Part shown: positions 16,148-25,455 of the stretch, one piece after another
Position numbering within the stretch: the first letter of the stretch is position 1
How the letters are laid out: each line of letters begins with the position of its first letter
Source: GCA-003244245 sp963823755
GTDB taxonomy: Bacteria > Actinomycetota > Actinomycetes > Mycobacteriales > Pseudonocardiaceae
Assembly: GCA_963823755.1 (NCBI GenBank)
Contig: CAWGMP010000011.1
Coordinates: 147,479-211,478, forward strand
Reading direction: 5' to 3'
DNA: 64,000 nucleotides
Position numbers and translations under genes: made by a program
Notes under the pieces: generated by a model
Database searches by the model: none
Seen by the model: only the letters and a program-made list of their open reading frames with translations
Told to the model about the DNA's origin: nothing

Positions 16148-17485
16148 CTAACTGGTGATCCGGGACACCCGGGAGCGCAGCGCGGCATGGGCCTCCACGG
16201 AGTCGACCCGGGTCGACGTGCCACCACGGAGCACAGGTTCGCCCCCCACCCAGACATCCCGCACCGCTCGAGCCCCGGCAGCCCATACCAGGTTGGCCAG
16301 CAACTGGCCGTCCGGGACGTCGAGCCCGGTCGCGAATGCCGCGTCGTCGGCACCGATATGCACCAGATCGGCCCACCCGCCCGGTCGTAGGCTGCCGAGA
16401 TCATCACGCCCGATCGCGGCCGCGCCACCCCGGGTTGCCAGCAGCAATGCCTGCGCGGCGGTCAGTGCAGCGGCGTCGCCGGTGGACAGCCGGGCCAGCC
16501 GGGCGGCCAGCCTGACGTCGTCCCAGAGATCGAGGTTGTCGTGCGAGGCAGGGCCGTCGGTGCCCAGACCGACGGCGATTCCAGCGGCGCGCAGGTCCAG
16601 TAGCCGCGCGATGCCGGAGGCGAGCTTGCTGTTGGAACCGGGGCAGTGTGCGACGCCTGCACGATGCCGGGCCAGCACCGCGATGTCGGTGTCGGACAGT
16701 TGCACGGCATGGGCGGCCAGCACCCGCGCCCCTCGGCCGGAATCGTCGGTGCCGAACACCCCGAGATGTTCCAGCAGCAGTGGCACCGAGCCGTACTGGT
16801 CGCGGATCGAGGTGTCCTCGCCGACGGTCTCGGCAACGTGGATGTGCAGCAGTGCACCACGTTCCCGGGCGGCCGCGCCCGCCGCGGCCAACGCCTCGGG
16901 CGGCAGCGTGTAGGCGGCGTGCGGGCCGTATCCCAGTTCGATGCGCTCACCAGGACCGAACCGGATCCCGTCGGCGTCGATCCAGCGGCTGATGCCCTCG
17001 AGCATCTGCTCCCAGGTACCCAACCGATCCCAACCCGGGGCCGCGATGATGCCCGGGGTCACCACCGCGCGGCTGCCCGCGGCCAGCACGGCGTCCACGA
17101 CCGCCTCGCTGTGAAAGTACATCTCCACGCTCGTGGTGATGCCGGCGCTGAGCATCTCCAGAGTGCCGACCAGCATGCCGGTCCGCACGTCCGCAGCGTC
17201 GACGCGGGCCTCGGCGGGCCAGATCACCTCGGTCAGCCAGCGCATCAGCGGCAGATCCCCACCCAACCCGCGCAACCCGGTCATCGCGGTATGAGCATGC
17301 GTGTTGATCAGCCCGGGGAGCAGGATGCCGGTGAGCACCGACTCGGGTCCGGGTGCGGGGGGCGCTTCGGCAGAGGGTCCGATGTGGGCGATCCGACCGG
17401 TGCTGTCGACGTCCACCACAGCATCGCGCAATACCGTGCACTGCTCGTCGCAGGGCAGCACCACCGGCGCGGTCAGCCGTATCAC
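16148..17485 (-). CDS. Amidohydrolase, MTA/SAH deaminase-like
   Basis: A 445-residue metal-dependent deaminase of the amidohydrolase superfamily. Zinc ligands are seen as HxH (INTHAHTAMTGLRG), His in LLHIHVAETVGED, His in RVLAAHAVQLSD and Asp in VGLGTDGPASHDNLDLW. This set and the order match 5-methylthioadenosine/S-adenosylhomocysteine deaminases and related guanine deaminases; the exact base cannot be settled. It is cytoplasmic. GTG 17483-17485 overlaps the stop of the upstream NYN gene by 4 nt, making it the third gene of a trmB-NYN-amidohydrolase operon. Confidence 0.82.
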   Translation of the reverse strand: MIRLTAPVVLPCDEQCTVLRDAVVDVDSTGRIAHIGPSAEAPPAPGPESVLTGILLPGLINTHAHTAMTGLRGLGGDLPLMRWLTEVIWPAEARVDAADVRTGMLVGTLEMLSAGITTSVEMYFHSEAVVDAVLAAGSRAVVTPGIIAAPGWDRLGTWEQMLEGISRWIDADGIRFGPGERIELGYGPHAAYTLPPEALAAAGAAARERGALLHIHVAETVGEDTSIRDQYGSVPLLLEHLGVFGTDDSGRGARVLAAHAVQLSDTDIAVLARHRAGVAHCPGSNSKLASGIARLLDLRAAGIAVGLGTDGPASHDNLDLWDDVRLAARLARLSTGDAAALTAAQALLLATRGGAAAIGRDDLGSLRPGGWADLVHIGADDAAFATGLDVPDGQLLANLVWAAGARAVRDVWVGGEPVLRGGTSTRVDSVEAHAALRSRVSRITS

Positions 17486-18117
17486 GGGACGGGCTCCACG
17501 ATGGTGTGTCGCAGCAATGCGGTGAGTGGCCGCAGCGGGGGAAGCCAGGCGCCTTCGGGAGGTAGCGTCTCAAGGGTGATCCGGGGCAGTGGCTGCAGGA
17601 ACAGCTCTGGGATGTCTTCGAGATCCTCGAAGCCCAGCACCCCGGAGTTGACCGCGAACGACGCGTGCTCCCGGAACCCGAGCACGGTGACCCGGACGCC
17701 CTGGGCGACCAGATCCTCCAAAGGCTCCCGGAAAGCCCGGCTGTCCCCGGAGGCCACCAGCAGTTGGCGCAGCATGCCCTGCTCATGGCGCTCGCGGATA
17801 TGCGTCAGCATGTCCTCGTCGATGTCCGATTCATCGATTTTGGGCTTGGCGAACACCGCGAACCCGGTGTTGCGCAGTGCCTCCACCCACGGCCGCACGA
17901 AGTCCGTGCTGCCCGCAGCGACATTGGTGAACACGGTCGCCTCGGGTTCGGTGTCGGATCCGGCTTGCAAGATCAGCCAGCGGCCCAGGGCGTCGAACCT
18001 CGGCCGGGACGCGGAGCTGGGTCGTCCGCCGAGGATCGAGCCCAGGCTCATGTCGATATTGGGTGCATCCCAGACGAGCAGGGTTGTCGGGACGGCCGGG
18101 GCTGGCGCCAGGTTCAT
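17482..18117 (-). CDS. NYN-domain (PIN-like) putative ribonuclease
   Basis: A 211-residue protein with a NYN/DUF88 nuclease fold: strand 1 with LLVWDAPNIDMSLGS carrying the first catalytic Asp and Asn, an acidic segment DESDIDEDMLTHI and the strand LLVASGDSRAFREPLEDLVA with the third Asp. The C-terminal 45 residues are specific to this actinobacterial group. NYN proteins cleave RNA, often structured or tRNA-like; co-transcription with trmB is consistent with an RNA role but is inference. ATG 18117 has AGGAT upstream, 16 nt beyond the trmB stop. Confidence 0.8.
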   Translation of the reverse strand: MNLAPAPAVPTTLLVWDAPNIDMSLGSILGGRPSSASRPRFDALGRWLILQAGSDTEPEATVFTNVAAGSTDFVRPWVEALRNTGFAVFAKPKIDESDIDEDMLTHIRERHEQGMLRQLLVASGDSRAFREPLEDLVAQGVRVTVLGFREHASFAVNSGVLGFEDLEDIPELFLQPLPRITLETLPPEGAWLPPLRPLTALLRHTIVEPVP

Positions 18118-18133
18118 GCTCACCGATCCTGCC

Positions 18134-18811
18134 TTATTCGCGAGTGAAGAGCAGATCCTGCACCGCGCGGCCCTCGTCCCGGGCGCGTTGCTCGAACTTG
18201 GTGACCGGCCGCCAGGCAGGCCGCACCGCGAAGCCGTGACCGGCGGTATTGTGCAGCGCCGGTTCCGCGGTGCAGGCCGCGAGCATCTCCTGCGCGTAGG
18301 GCTCCCAGTCGGTGGCCAGATGCAGCATGCCGCCCGAGACCAGCCGGGATGCCACCAGGGCGACGAACTCGGGACGTACCAGCCGGCGTTTGTGATGCCG
18401 TCGCTTGGGCCACGGGTCGGGGAAGTAGACCCGGACCGCGTGCAGGCTGCCCGCTGCGAGGTGCCGGCTGAGCAGCGGGTGTGCGTCGCCGCGCAGCAGC
18501 CGCAGATTGGTGATCTCGGCCTGCTCGATGCGCCACAGAAGCTGGGCCAGGCCAGGTTGGTAGACCTCGACGGCGAGATGGTCGACGTCTGGTGCATCAA
18601 GGGCCATCGACGCGGTCGACTCGCCCATCCCGGAGCCGATCTCAAGCACGACTGGCGCGGCGCGCCCGAACCACCCGGTGGTGTCCAGCGCACCGTCGGG
18701 CAGATCCATGACGTCTGCGCCCCACCTGCCCCAGTTCCGCTCCCAGGCGCGTTGCTGCCCGGTGGTCATCCGCGCCCGCTGCGGGTAGATCGTCCGACTT
18801 GTCGCCTGCAT
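18134..18811 (-). CDS. trmB: tRNA (guanine-N7-)-methyltransferase
   Basis: A 225-residue SAM enzyme that makes m7G46 in tRNA variable loops. Motif I is VLEIGSGMGESTASMA; the catalytic/tRNA-binding signature is VRVYFPDPWPKRRHHKRRLV; the ending TKFEQRARDEGRAVQDLLF is typical. The ATG at 18811 is preferred to a GTG two codons upstream. First gene of the operon with the NYN and amidohydrolase genes. Confidence 0.93.
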   Translation of the reverse strand: MQATSRTIYPQRARMTTGQQRAWERNWGRWGADVMDLPDGALDTTGWFGRAAPVVLEIGSGMGESTASMALDAPDVDHLAVEVYQPGLAQLLWRIEQAEITNLRLLRGDAHPLLSRHLAAGSLHAVRVYFPDPWPKRRHHKRRLVRPEFVALVASRLVSGGMLHLATDWEPYAQEMLAACTAEPALHNTAGHGFAVRPAWRPVTKFEQRARDEGRAVQDLLFTRE

Positions 18812-18873
18812 ACCCACAGCCTGGCCTGGCGACGGCGGGGGCGCGCACCGGCCCCCGTTCGATGAAGGACAGG

Positions 18874-19167
18874 ATGGTCGCTGTGAACACGCTCAAGGAG
18901 TGGGTCGACCTGGTGTGTCGGGAGCTGGACATCGTCGACGCGGTATCGCCGGCCGCCATGCAGGCGCGGGTGCTGGACATGTCCCGTGATGTCGCGCATG
19001 ACGTCGCTCGGCCGGCTGCTCCGCTCACCGCCTACCTGCTGGGCCTGGCCGCCGGCCGCAGCAGCGCCCCGGAGGCCACCGCAGACGAGCTGGCCCAGCG
19101 ATTGTGCGTGCTCGCCCAGCGCTGGGCGGATGAGCAGAGCGGCAGGTCAGGGCCGGCCCCCGAATGA
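18874..19167 (+). CDS. DUF6457 small helical protein
   Basis: A 97-residue protein starting MVAVNTLKEWVDLVCRELDI with AHDVARPAAPLTAYLLGLAA in the middle, the conserved segments of DUF6457. Function is unknown; homologues often lie near or are fused to molybdopterin-cofactor guanylyltransferase, but no such gene is present here. AAGGA 4 nt before ATG 18874 sets the start, though an in-frame ATG at 18862 is possible. Divergent from trmB with only about 60 bp between, so promoters must overlap. Confidence 0.7.
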   Translation: MVAVNTLKEWVDLVCRELDIVDAVSPAAMQARVLDMSRDVAHDVARPAAPLTAYLLGLAAGRSSAPEATADELAQRLCVLAQRWADEQSGRSGPAPE

Positions 19168-19494
19168 GGACGAGCCCGGGTCGCCTCCCGAAAATGACGA
19201 CCCGGGCCCTCCCTGGATGCCCGGTCGCGCTCCCGGTAGCTGCGCGCCACAGGCATTCGGTCCACTGGCTGGGCGTCCCGGCGCTGCGCCCAGGTTTTGC
19301 GACCGACAACTCCTACGGTGCCGCACCGCACTGCCAGGCACATGAGGGTTACCCCTTACCGGGACCCTGGTTGAGCGCCGCGACCCTTGCCTGGCATCCC
19401 TGACCCGCGGTGAACCCAGTGCGTCACGTACGTCGCACGCGGCTGCGGCGGTGCCGGCCGAACGACTGCGCCAGCGGGCGCCCGGCTAGGGTCG
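19168..19494. other. Intergenic region before tldD
   Basis: 330 bp without a credible ORF. It should carry the promoter of tldD-tldE. Confidence 0.4.
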
Positions 19495-21018
19495 ATGAAG
19501 TGCAGCTCCGGCACGGTCGATCCCGACTTCCTCGCCCTGCCGTTGCGGCCGGTGGCCGACGCCGCCCTGCAACGGGCTCGCGCGTTGGGTGTCGAGCACG
19601 CCGACGTCCGGATCGAGCGGACCACCCGGCAGAGGCTGCGGCTGCGTGACGGGACGGTCGCCATGGCGAAGGACTCGACCACCGTCGGGTTGGCGGTGCG
19701 GGTGATCATCGACGGCACCTGGGGGTTCGCCTCGCATCTCGAGCTGACCCCGCAATCCGCCGTGGTCACCGCGCAGCGGGCTGTCGAGGTGGCCCGTACC
19801 CTGCGCCTGCTCAACGCCGAGCGGGTGGAGTTGGCTGCCGAGCCGGTGCACGCCGACGCGGTATGGGTCGGCGACCATGAGATTGACCCGTTCACGGTGC
19901 CCTTACCGGAGAAGGTGGCGCTGCTGTCGGAGTGGTCGCGCCGGTTGCTCGCCGCCGACGGAGTCGAGCACACCGAAGTGACCTTCCAGGCGGCGAAGGA
20001 GACCAAGTTCTACGTCGACTCTGCCGGGTCCAGCATCACCCAGCAGCGGGTGAGGATGCACCCCGCGGTCACCGCGATTGCGGTGGACCGAGCGGCTGGC
20101 TCGTTCGAAAGCATGCGGAGCTGCGCGCCCCCCACCGCCCGGGGTTGGGAGTACCTGGCCGGCAACACCGTCTGGGACTGGGACGGTGAGCTCGCGCAGA
20201 TTCCGGAGTGGCTCGCCGAGAAGGTCACGGCGCCCAGCGTGGCGCCCGGCCGGTACGACCTGGTGATCGACCCGACCAACTTGTGGCTGACGATCCACGA
20301 GTCGATAGGGCACGCCACCGAGTACGACCGAGCGATCGGCTACGAGGCGGCCTATGCCGGGTCGTCCTTCGCCACCCCGGACAAGCTCGGCACCCTGCGC
20401 TACGGCTCACCGGTCATGCACGTCACCGGGGACCGAATCCAGCCGCACGGGCTGGCCACCATCGGCTACGACGACGACGGAGTCGCCACCTCGCAGTGGG
20501 ACCTGGTGGCCGGCGGGACGTTGGTCGGCTACCAAACCGATCGGGTCTTCGCCCGCAAGCTCGGGCTGGCCCGCTCGGCGGGCTGCGCGTACGCCGACTC
20601 GCCACATCATGTGCCCATCCAACGAATGGCCAATGTGTCGCTGCAGCCGAACCCCGACACCGACACCGCGACCACGGAGCTGATCTCGGGCGTGCAGCAC
20701 GGAATCTACATCGTCGGCGACCGCTCCTGGTCGATCGACATGCAGCGATATAACTTCCAGTTCACCGGGCAGCGGTTCTACCGCATCGAGGACGGCAGGG
20801 TGGCCGGGCAGCTCCGCGACGTCGCCTACCAGGCCACCACCACCGATTTCTGGGGTGCCATGGAGGCTGTCGGCGGCCCGTCGACCTGGTCGCTCGGTGG
20901 AGCGCTGAACTGCGGCAAAGCCCAGCCCGGTCAGGTCGCGGCGGTCAGCCACGGGTGCCCGTCGGCGCTGTTTCGCGAGATCGACGTGCTCAACTCCCGC
21001 GAGGAGACCGGCCAGTGA
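19495..21018 (+). CDS. tldD: TldD metalloprotease subunit
   Basis: A 507-residue subunit of the heterodimeric TldD/TldE zinc protease. The metal site HESIGHATEYD (about residues 267-277) matches the family HExxxH, and a later Cys lies in LGGALNCGKAQPGQVAAVSH. The partner TldE gene follows with a GTGA overlap, indicating a 1:1 complex. In E. coli TldD/E trims unfolded peptides such as CcdA and matures microcin B17; no RiPP precursor is visible next to it, so a housekeeping peptidase role is likely. Start is the ATG at 19495. Confidence 0.93.
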   Translation: MKCSSGTVDPDFLALPLRPVADAALQRARALGVEHADVRIERTTRQRLRLRDGTVAMAKDSTTVGLAVRVIIDGTWGFASHLELTPQSAVVTAQRAVEVARTLRLLNAERVELAAEPVHADAVWVGDHEIDPFTVPLPEKVALLSEWSRRLLAADGVEHTEVTFQAAKETKFYVDSAGSSITQQRVRMHPAVTAIAVDRAAGSFESMRSCAPPTARGWEYLAGNTVWDWDGELAQIPEWLAEKVTAPSVAPGRYDLVIDPTNLWLTIHESIGHATEYDRAIGYEAAYAGSSFATPDKLGTLRYGSPVMHVTGDRIQPHGLATIGYDDDGVATSQWDLVAGGTLVGYQTDRVFARKLGLARSAGCAYADSPHHVPIQRMANVSLQPNPDTDTATTELISGVQHGIYIVGDRSWSIDMQRYNFQFTGQRFYRIEDGRVAGQLRDVAYQATTTDFWGAMEAVGGPSTWSLGGALNCGKAQPGQVAAVSHGCPSALFREIDVLNSREETGQ

Positions 21019-22427
21019 CCGGTGGTATCGGATTAGGTCCTGGTGAGCTGACCACGACCGCGCTGGCCGCATCGAAGGCCGACGAATGCATCGTGTTGCT
21101 CACCGACACCAGCGAGACCAATCTGCGCTGGGCGAACAGCACGATGACCACCAACGGGCACACCACGACCCGCTCGTTCTCGGTGATCTCGGTGCTGAAC
21201 GGCACCGGTGGGACCGGGGCGGGCCCGGCCGTCGGTGTCGTCAGCGGCAACGGCGTCGACCTCGACGAGGTGCGTGCGGTGGTGGCGGCCAGCGAACAGG
21301 CCGCCCAGGAGTCCGGGCCGGCCCGCGATGCCGCGCCACTGGTCGAGGGCCCGGCTGACGACGACTTCGACGCACCGGCGGCAGCCACCGAGATCGGTGT
21401 CTTCGCTCGGCTGACCGACGACCTGGCGGCGGCGTTCGGTGGCGCTCATCGTGAGCTGCTCTACGGTTTCGCCGAGCACCGCCTGGAGACGACCTGGCTG
21501 GCGTCCTCGACCGGGCTGCGGCGTCGTTGGGCGCAGCCCACCGGCACCGTGGAACTCAATGGCAAGATCGCTGGTGACCTCAGCCGCAGCGCCTGGGCCG
21601 GTGCCTACACAGCCGATTTCACCGATCTGGATTTCACCGCCTTCGCCGCCGAGGTGCGGCGACGATTGAGCTGGTCGGCGCGGCAGGTGGCGTTGCCCGC
21701 AGGTCGCTACGAGACCATCCTGCCGCCCTCGGCGGTCGGTGATCTGATGCTCGACATGGTCTGCGCGATGGACGGCCGACCCGCGCACGAAGGGCGATCA
21801 GCCTTCGCCGCGCCCGGAGGCCGGCCGGGTGCCACCCGGCTGGGTGAGCGACTCACCGACCTGCCGCTGAGGCTGTCCAGCGATCCGGCCGCGCCCGGCC
21901 TGCAGACCGCGCCGTTCCTGACGACCACCGCTTCGGGTGACTCGGTGAGTGTCTTCGACAACGGCGCCACACTGCATCGGGTGGACTGGCTGCGCGATGG
22001 CTCGGTGAACGCGTTGGCCTACCCGCGAGCGGCCGCCGACGAACTGGGCGGACAGTTCACTCCCCCAGCGGAGAACCTGATGCTGACCGGGGGTTCGGCA
22101 GCGTCGACCGACGACTTGGTGGCGCGCACCGAACGTGGTTTGCTGCTGACCTGCCTGTGGTACATCCGTGCGGTCGACCCGGTGTCGTTGCTGCTCACCG
22201 GGCTGACTCGGGACGGCGTATACCTCGTCGAGGGTGGCGAGGTGGTCGCCCAGGTGAACAACTTCCGGTTCAACGAGAGCCCGATCGATCTGGTCCGGCG
22301 CGCCACCGAAGTCGGCAGCACGGAGCGGACACTGTGCCGGGAGTGGAAAGATTGGTTTTCCCGAACCGCGATGCCCCCCATGCGGATTCCGGACTTCAAC
22401 ATGTCCTCGGTGAGCCTAGCCAGTTAG
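21015..22427 (+). CDS. tldE: TldE/PmbA protease subunit
   Basis: A 470-residue partner of TldD lacking the HExxxH motif, as expected for TldE. It contains the family segments FAEHRLETTWLASSTGLRRR, QVALPAGRYETILPPSAVGD and the C-terminal NFRFNESPIDLVRRATEVGS. GTG 21015 overlaps the tldD stop; an open extension upstream is within tldD and is not used. Confidence 0.9.
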   Translation: MTGGIGLGPGELTTTALAASKADECIVLLTDTSETNLRWANSTMTTNGHTTTRSFSVISVLNGTGGTGAGPAVGVVSGNGVDLDEVRAVVAASEQAAQESGPARDAAPLVEGPADDDFDAPAAATEIGVFARLTDDLAAAFGGAHRELLYGFAEHRLETTWLASSTGLRRRWAQPTGTVELNGKIAGDLSRSAWAGAYTADFTDLDFTAFAAEVRRRLSWSARQVALPAGRYETILPPSAVGDLMLDMVCAMDGRPAHEGRSAFAAPGGRPGATRLGERLTDLPLRLSSDPAAPGLQTAPFLTTTASGDSVSVFDNGATLHRVDWLRDGSVNALAYPRAAADELGGQFTPPAENLMLTGGSAASTDDLVARTERGLLLTCLWYIRAVDPVSLLLTGLTRDGVYLVEGGEVVAQVNNFRFNESPIDLVRRATEVGSTERTLCREWKDWFSRTAMPPMRIPDFNMSSVSLAS

Positions 22428-22561
22428 CTCGCAGAAGAGCGCCTTCGCCGGTATTCCCGGGGCCGTATTCCAGGGTGTGAGGCGCCGGGTAATGTCCCTT
22501 GCTAGGGTGCCACCCACGCCGTACGGTAGACCCCACCGACCAGGAGTTATACGGGCATCAC

Positions 22562-23229
22562 ATGACCGAGGTACGGAACCGGAGCGAGAGGGTGGACCAA
22601 TCCGTGCTTGCGGAGCAGGACGAACGGTATAAACAGGCATCAGCCGTTGCCACCCGCCTGATCATGATCGATGTCACTTGGGCACACTGGGGCGTCACAC
22701 CGAGTACGTCCGAGGCACAGCGAAGCTGGCTTCGCCACAAGTCCCTGCTGGAAATCCTGTTGGGGGGTGTCCGTCGTACCTTACCGATGCCGGCGAGCCC
22801 GACAGCTCCAGGGCTCAGCCTGGCGCCTGGATTTCGCTTGAGCCTCAGGAAAGCGCACTCAAGGAGAAAGTCGACTCCCTGAGAGGCGGCGTCAACATCG
22901 ATGATCTCCTGTGGCCCTCGAAGTGGTTCAACGAAGAAATGAAGGAGATTGCAGAAGGGGTCGTTCCGTGGAGAATATTCGTCGACACCGACCGCGCGGA
23001 CAAGGCGGTCCGCTTCATCGTCGATGGTCTTCAGCAATGTGAGTTGACTGCCAACCGAGTCCAGCTGCGCAAGCAGCCTGGGCTTCTCGCGGCGCAGATG
23101 AACCTGTTCGCCTGCCGCATCTACCTAACTCCGGAACGCGCCGCCGGGCTGATCCACGGCCCGGCCGGCAAGTATCAGGTTGCCGCCCCGGGGCACGCGA
23201 TAATCGACGCTCCTTTCCCGCCCGTGTGA
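22562..23229 (+). pseudogene. Unrecognised gene split by a frameshift at a G6 run
   Basis: From ATG 22562 the frame reads MTEVRNRSERVDQSVLAEQD through RSWLRHKSLLEILLGG. After the G6 run at 22762-22767 the good coding sequence continues in the -1 frame: CPSYLTDAGEPDSSRAQPGA, then DDLLWPSKWFNEEMKEIAEG and a tail ending IIDAPFPPV at 23229. Both halves have ordinary codon use and together give about 220 residues. A sequencing error, a recent inactivating slip or programmed frameshifting would all fit. No domain is recognised. Confidence 0.55.
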
Positions 23230-23393
23230 CGGAGTTCTCAGCTGTGGGTTGCTGTGCTGTGTAGTCCCTCGCGTTAACCTTGTCGTGATCCCTTACGACG
23301 TCCACCGCCCGCGCGCAGCGCTGGCGGTCTTCGGCATTCGGTGTGAACGCCGTCGGTCGGACGGTGCTGGTGGGCTGACGAAGGAGATGAGCG

Positions 23394-25229
23394 GTGTCTG
23401 CAGCGACCATTCCAGGTCTCGACCATGCCCCGACCAGTCACTCCCAGTTGGTGGACTGGGTGTGCCGCACCGCTGAGCTCACCAACCCTGACCGTGTCGT
23501 GTGGTGCGACGGATCCGAGCGGGAGTGGGACAGGCTCACCGCGCAGCTGGTCGGCACCGGCACGTTCACCCGGTTGGATCGCAGACCGAACTCGTTCTGG
23601 GCGGTCTCGGATCCGTCCGATGTGGCCCGGGTGGAGGAGCGCACCTTCATCTGTTCGCAAGCCGAGCAGGACTGCGGCCCCACCAACAACTGGATGCACC
23701 CGGATGACATGAAAGCGATCATGACCGGGCTGTACCGGGGATGCATGCGCGGTCGGACGATGTACGTGGTGCCCTTCTGTATGGGCTCCCTGGAGGACCC
23801 GAGCCCCAAACTGGGTGTGGAGATCACTGACTCCGCCTACGTGGTGTGTTCGATGAAGATCATGACCAGGATGGGTGCGGCGGCGCTGCGCAAGTTCACC
23901 CCGTCCGACGGCAGCGAAGCGGACTTCGTGCCCTGCCTGCACTCGGTGGGCTATCCGCTGCAACCCGGCCAGGCTGATGTGCCTTGGCCGTGCAACGACA
24001 CCAAGTACATCAGCCACTTCCCCGACGAGCGGCTGATCTGGAGTTACGGTTCCGGCTACGGTGGCAATGCGCTGCTGGGCAAAAAGTGCTATGCGCTGCG
24101 GATCGCCTCGGTGCTGGCTCGCGACGAGGGCTGGCTCGCCGAGCACATGCTGATCCTCAAGCTGACCAGCCCAGAGCAGAAGGTCTACTACCTCGCGGCC
24201 GCATTCCCGTCGGCCTGCGGTAAGACCAATCTGGCGCTGCTCCAGCCGACCATCCCGGGCTGGAAGGCTGAGACGCTGGGTGACGACATCGCCTGGCTGC
24301 GCTTCGGCCCCGATGGCCGGCTCTACGCGGTGAACCCCGAGAACGGGTTCTTCGGCGTCGCCCCGGGCACCAGCTGGAAGACCAATCCCACCGCCATGCG
24401 CACCCTGCAGCCCGGAAACACGATCTTCACCAACGTGGCACTCACCGACGACGGCGACGTCTGGTGGGAGGGCATGGAGCCGAAACCGGCACATCTCACC
24501 TCGTGGACCAAACAGGACTGGACTCCTGCCGATGGGGCTGCGGGGCAGCGTGGCGCGCACCCGAACTCCCGGTACTGCACGCCGATAGCGCAATGCCCGA
24601 TGCTCGCCGAGGAGTGGGACGATCCGGCCGGCGTGCCGATCTCGGCGATCCTGTTCGGCGGCCGCCGGTCCGGCACCGTCCCGCTGATCAACGAGGCCTT
24701 CGACTGGCAGCACGGGGTGTTCCTGGGGGCCACGCTGTCCAGCGAGACGACCGCAGCGGCGGCCGGTCGAGTCGGCGAGGTGCGCCGCGACCCGATGGCG
24801 ATGCTGCCGTTCATCGGTTACCACGCCGGGGACTACTTCCAGCACTGGATCAACGCCGGGAAGGGTGCAGACGCCAGCAAGCTGCCGCAGATCTTCTACG
24901 TGAACTGGTTCCGTCGTGGCGCCGATCAACGTTTCCTGTGGCCGGGTTTCGGGGAGAACAGCCGGGTGCTCAAGTGGGTCGTCGAGCGGATCGAGGGCCG
25001 GGCCGCGGCGCCCGACACCGTGATCGGTCGAGTGCCCACCCCCGATCAGCTCGACCTGTCCGGGCTGGCTACCTCGATCGAGGACGTCGGCGCCGCGCTC
25101 GCGGTGGACGTCGATGAGTGGCGGGCGGAGATCCCGCTCATCGAACACTGGTTCGGCCAGATCGGTGACGCCCTCCCCGCCTCCCTGCACGACGAACTGG
25201 CCGCCCTCAAGGTGCGCCTGACCCCGTGA
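23394..25229 (+). CDS. pckG: Phosphoenolpyruvate carboxykinase (GTP)
   Basis: A 611-residue cytoplasmic enzyme converting oxaloacetate and GTP to phosphoenolpyruvate. The P-loop-like signature FPSACGKTNLALL sits at about residues 268-280; other landmarks are CDGSEREW, GPTNNWMHP, MYVVPFCMGSLEDP, GTSWKTNPTAMRTL and NWFRRGADQRFLWPGFGENS. Full length for the family. GTG 23394 has AAGGAG 8 nt upstream. It precedes the DUF3311-symporter pair by 20 bp, suggesting joint use in growth on organic acids. Confidence 0.96.
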   Translation: MSAATIPGLDHAPTSHSQLVDWVCRTAELTNPDRVVWCDGSEREWDRLTAQLVGTGTFTRLDRRPNSFWAVSDPSDVARVEERTFICSQAEQDCGPTNNWMHPDDMKAIMTGLYRGCMRGRTMYVVPFCMGSLEDPSPKLGVEITDSAYVVCSMKIMTRMGAAALRKFTPSDGSEADFVPCLHSVGYPLQPGQADVPWPCNDTKYISHFPDERLIWSYGSGYGGNALLGKKCYALRIASVLARDEGWLAEHMLILKLTSPEQKVYYLAAAFPSACGKTNLALLQPTIPGWKAETLGDDIAWLRFGPDGRLYAVNPENGFFGVAPGTSWKTNPTAMRTLQPGNTIFTNVALTDDGDVWWEGMEPKPAHLTSWTKQDWTPADGAAGQRGAHPNSRYCTPIAQCPMLAEEWDDPAGVPISAILFGGRRSGTVPLINEAFDWQHGVFLGATLSSETTAAAAGRVGEVRRDPMAMLPFIGYHAGDYFQHWINAGKGADASKLPQIFYVNWFRRGADQRFLWPGFGENSRVLKWVVERIEGRAAAPDTVIGRVPTPDQLDLSGLATSIEDVGAALAVDVDEWRAEIPLIEHWFGQIGDALPASLHDELAALKVRLTP

Positions 25230-25248
25230 TCCCGCGCATAATGTCCGG

Positions 25249-25455
25249 ATGTCGTCCTCACGCCCGATGCTGCGGTGGAGTGGCTGGAACCTGCTGCTGC
25301 TAGTGCCACTGTCGGTGCTGGTCACGCCGCTGTACAACGCCAAGGAACCGCGGTTGTTCGGCTTCCCGTTCTTCTACTGGATGCAGTTCCTCTTCATCCC
25401 GCTCGGCGTGATCTGTGTGGCGGTGGTGTACCTGAAAACGGGTGACCGACGGTGA
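25249..25455 (+). CDS. DUF3311 small membrane protein, symporter partner
   Basis: A 68-residue protein with two membrane helices (LLLLVPLSVLVTPLYN and FPFFYWMQFLFIPLGVICVA), the DUF3311 pattern. This family nearly always precedes a sodium:solute symporter of the acetate/pyruvate type, and here its stop overlaps the symporter GTG by 4 nt. It probably stabilises or regulates the transporter. Confidence 0.85.
   Translation: MSSSRPMLRWSGWNLLLLVPLSVLVTPLYNAKEPRLFGFPFFYWMQFLFIPLGVICVAVVYLKTGDRR

Noticed and set aside
16646..18865. Very long plus-strand ORF (739 codons)
   Set aside because: It lies antisense to the amidohydrolase, NYN and trmB genes, all of which have diagnostic motifs; high GC suppresses stop codons.
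23274..25343. 689-codon minus-strand ORF opposite pckG
   Set aside because: Antisense shadow of phosphoenolpyruvate carboxykinase with His/Arg/Gly-rich nonsense composition.
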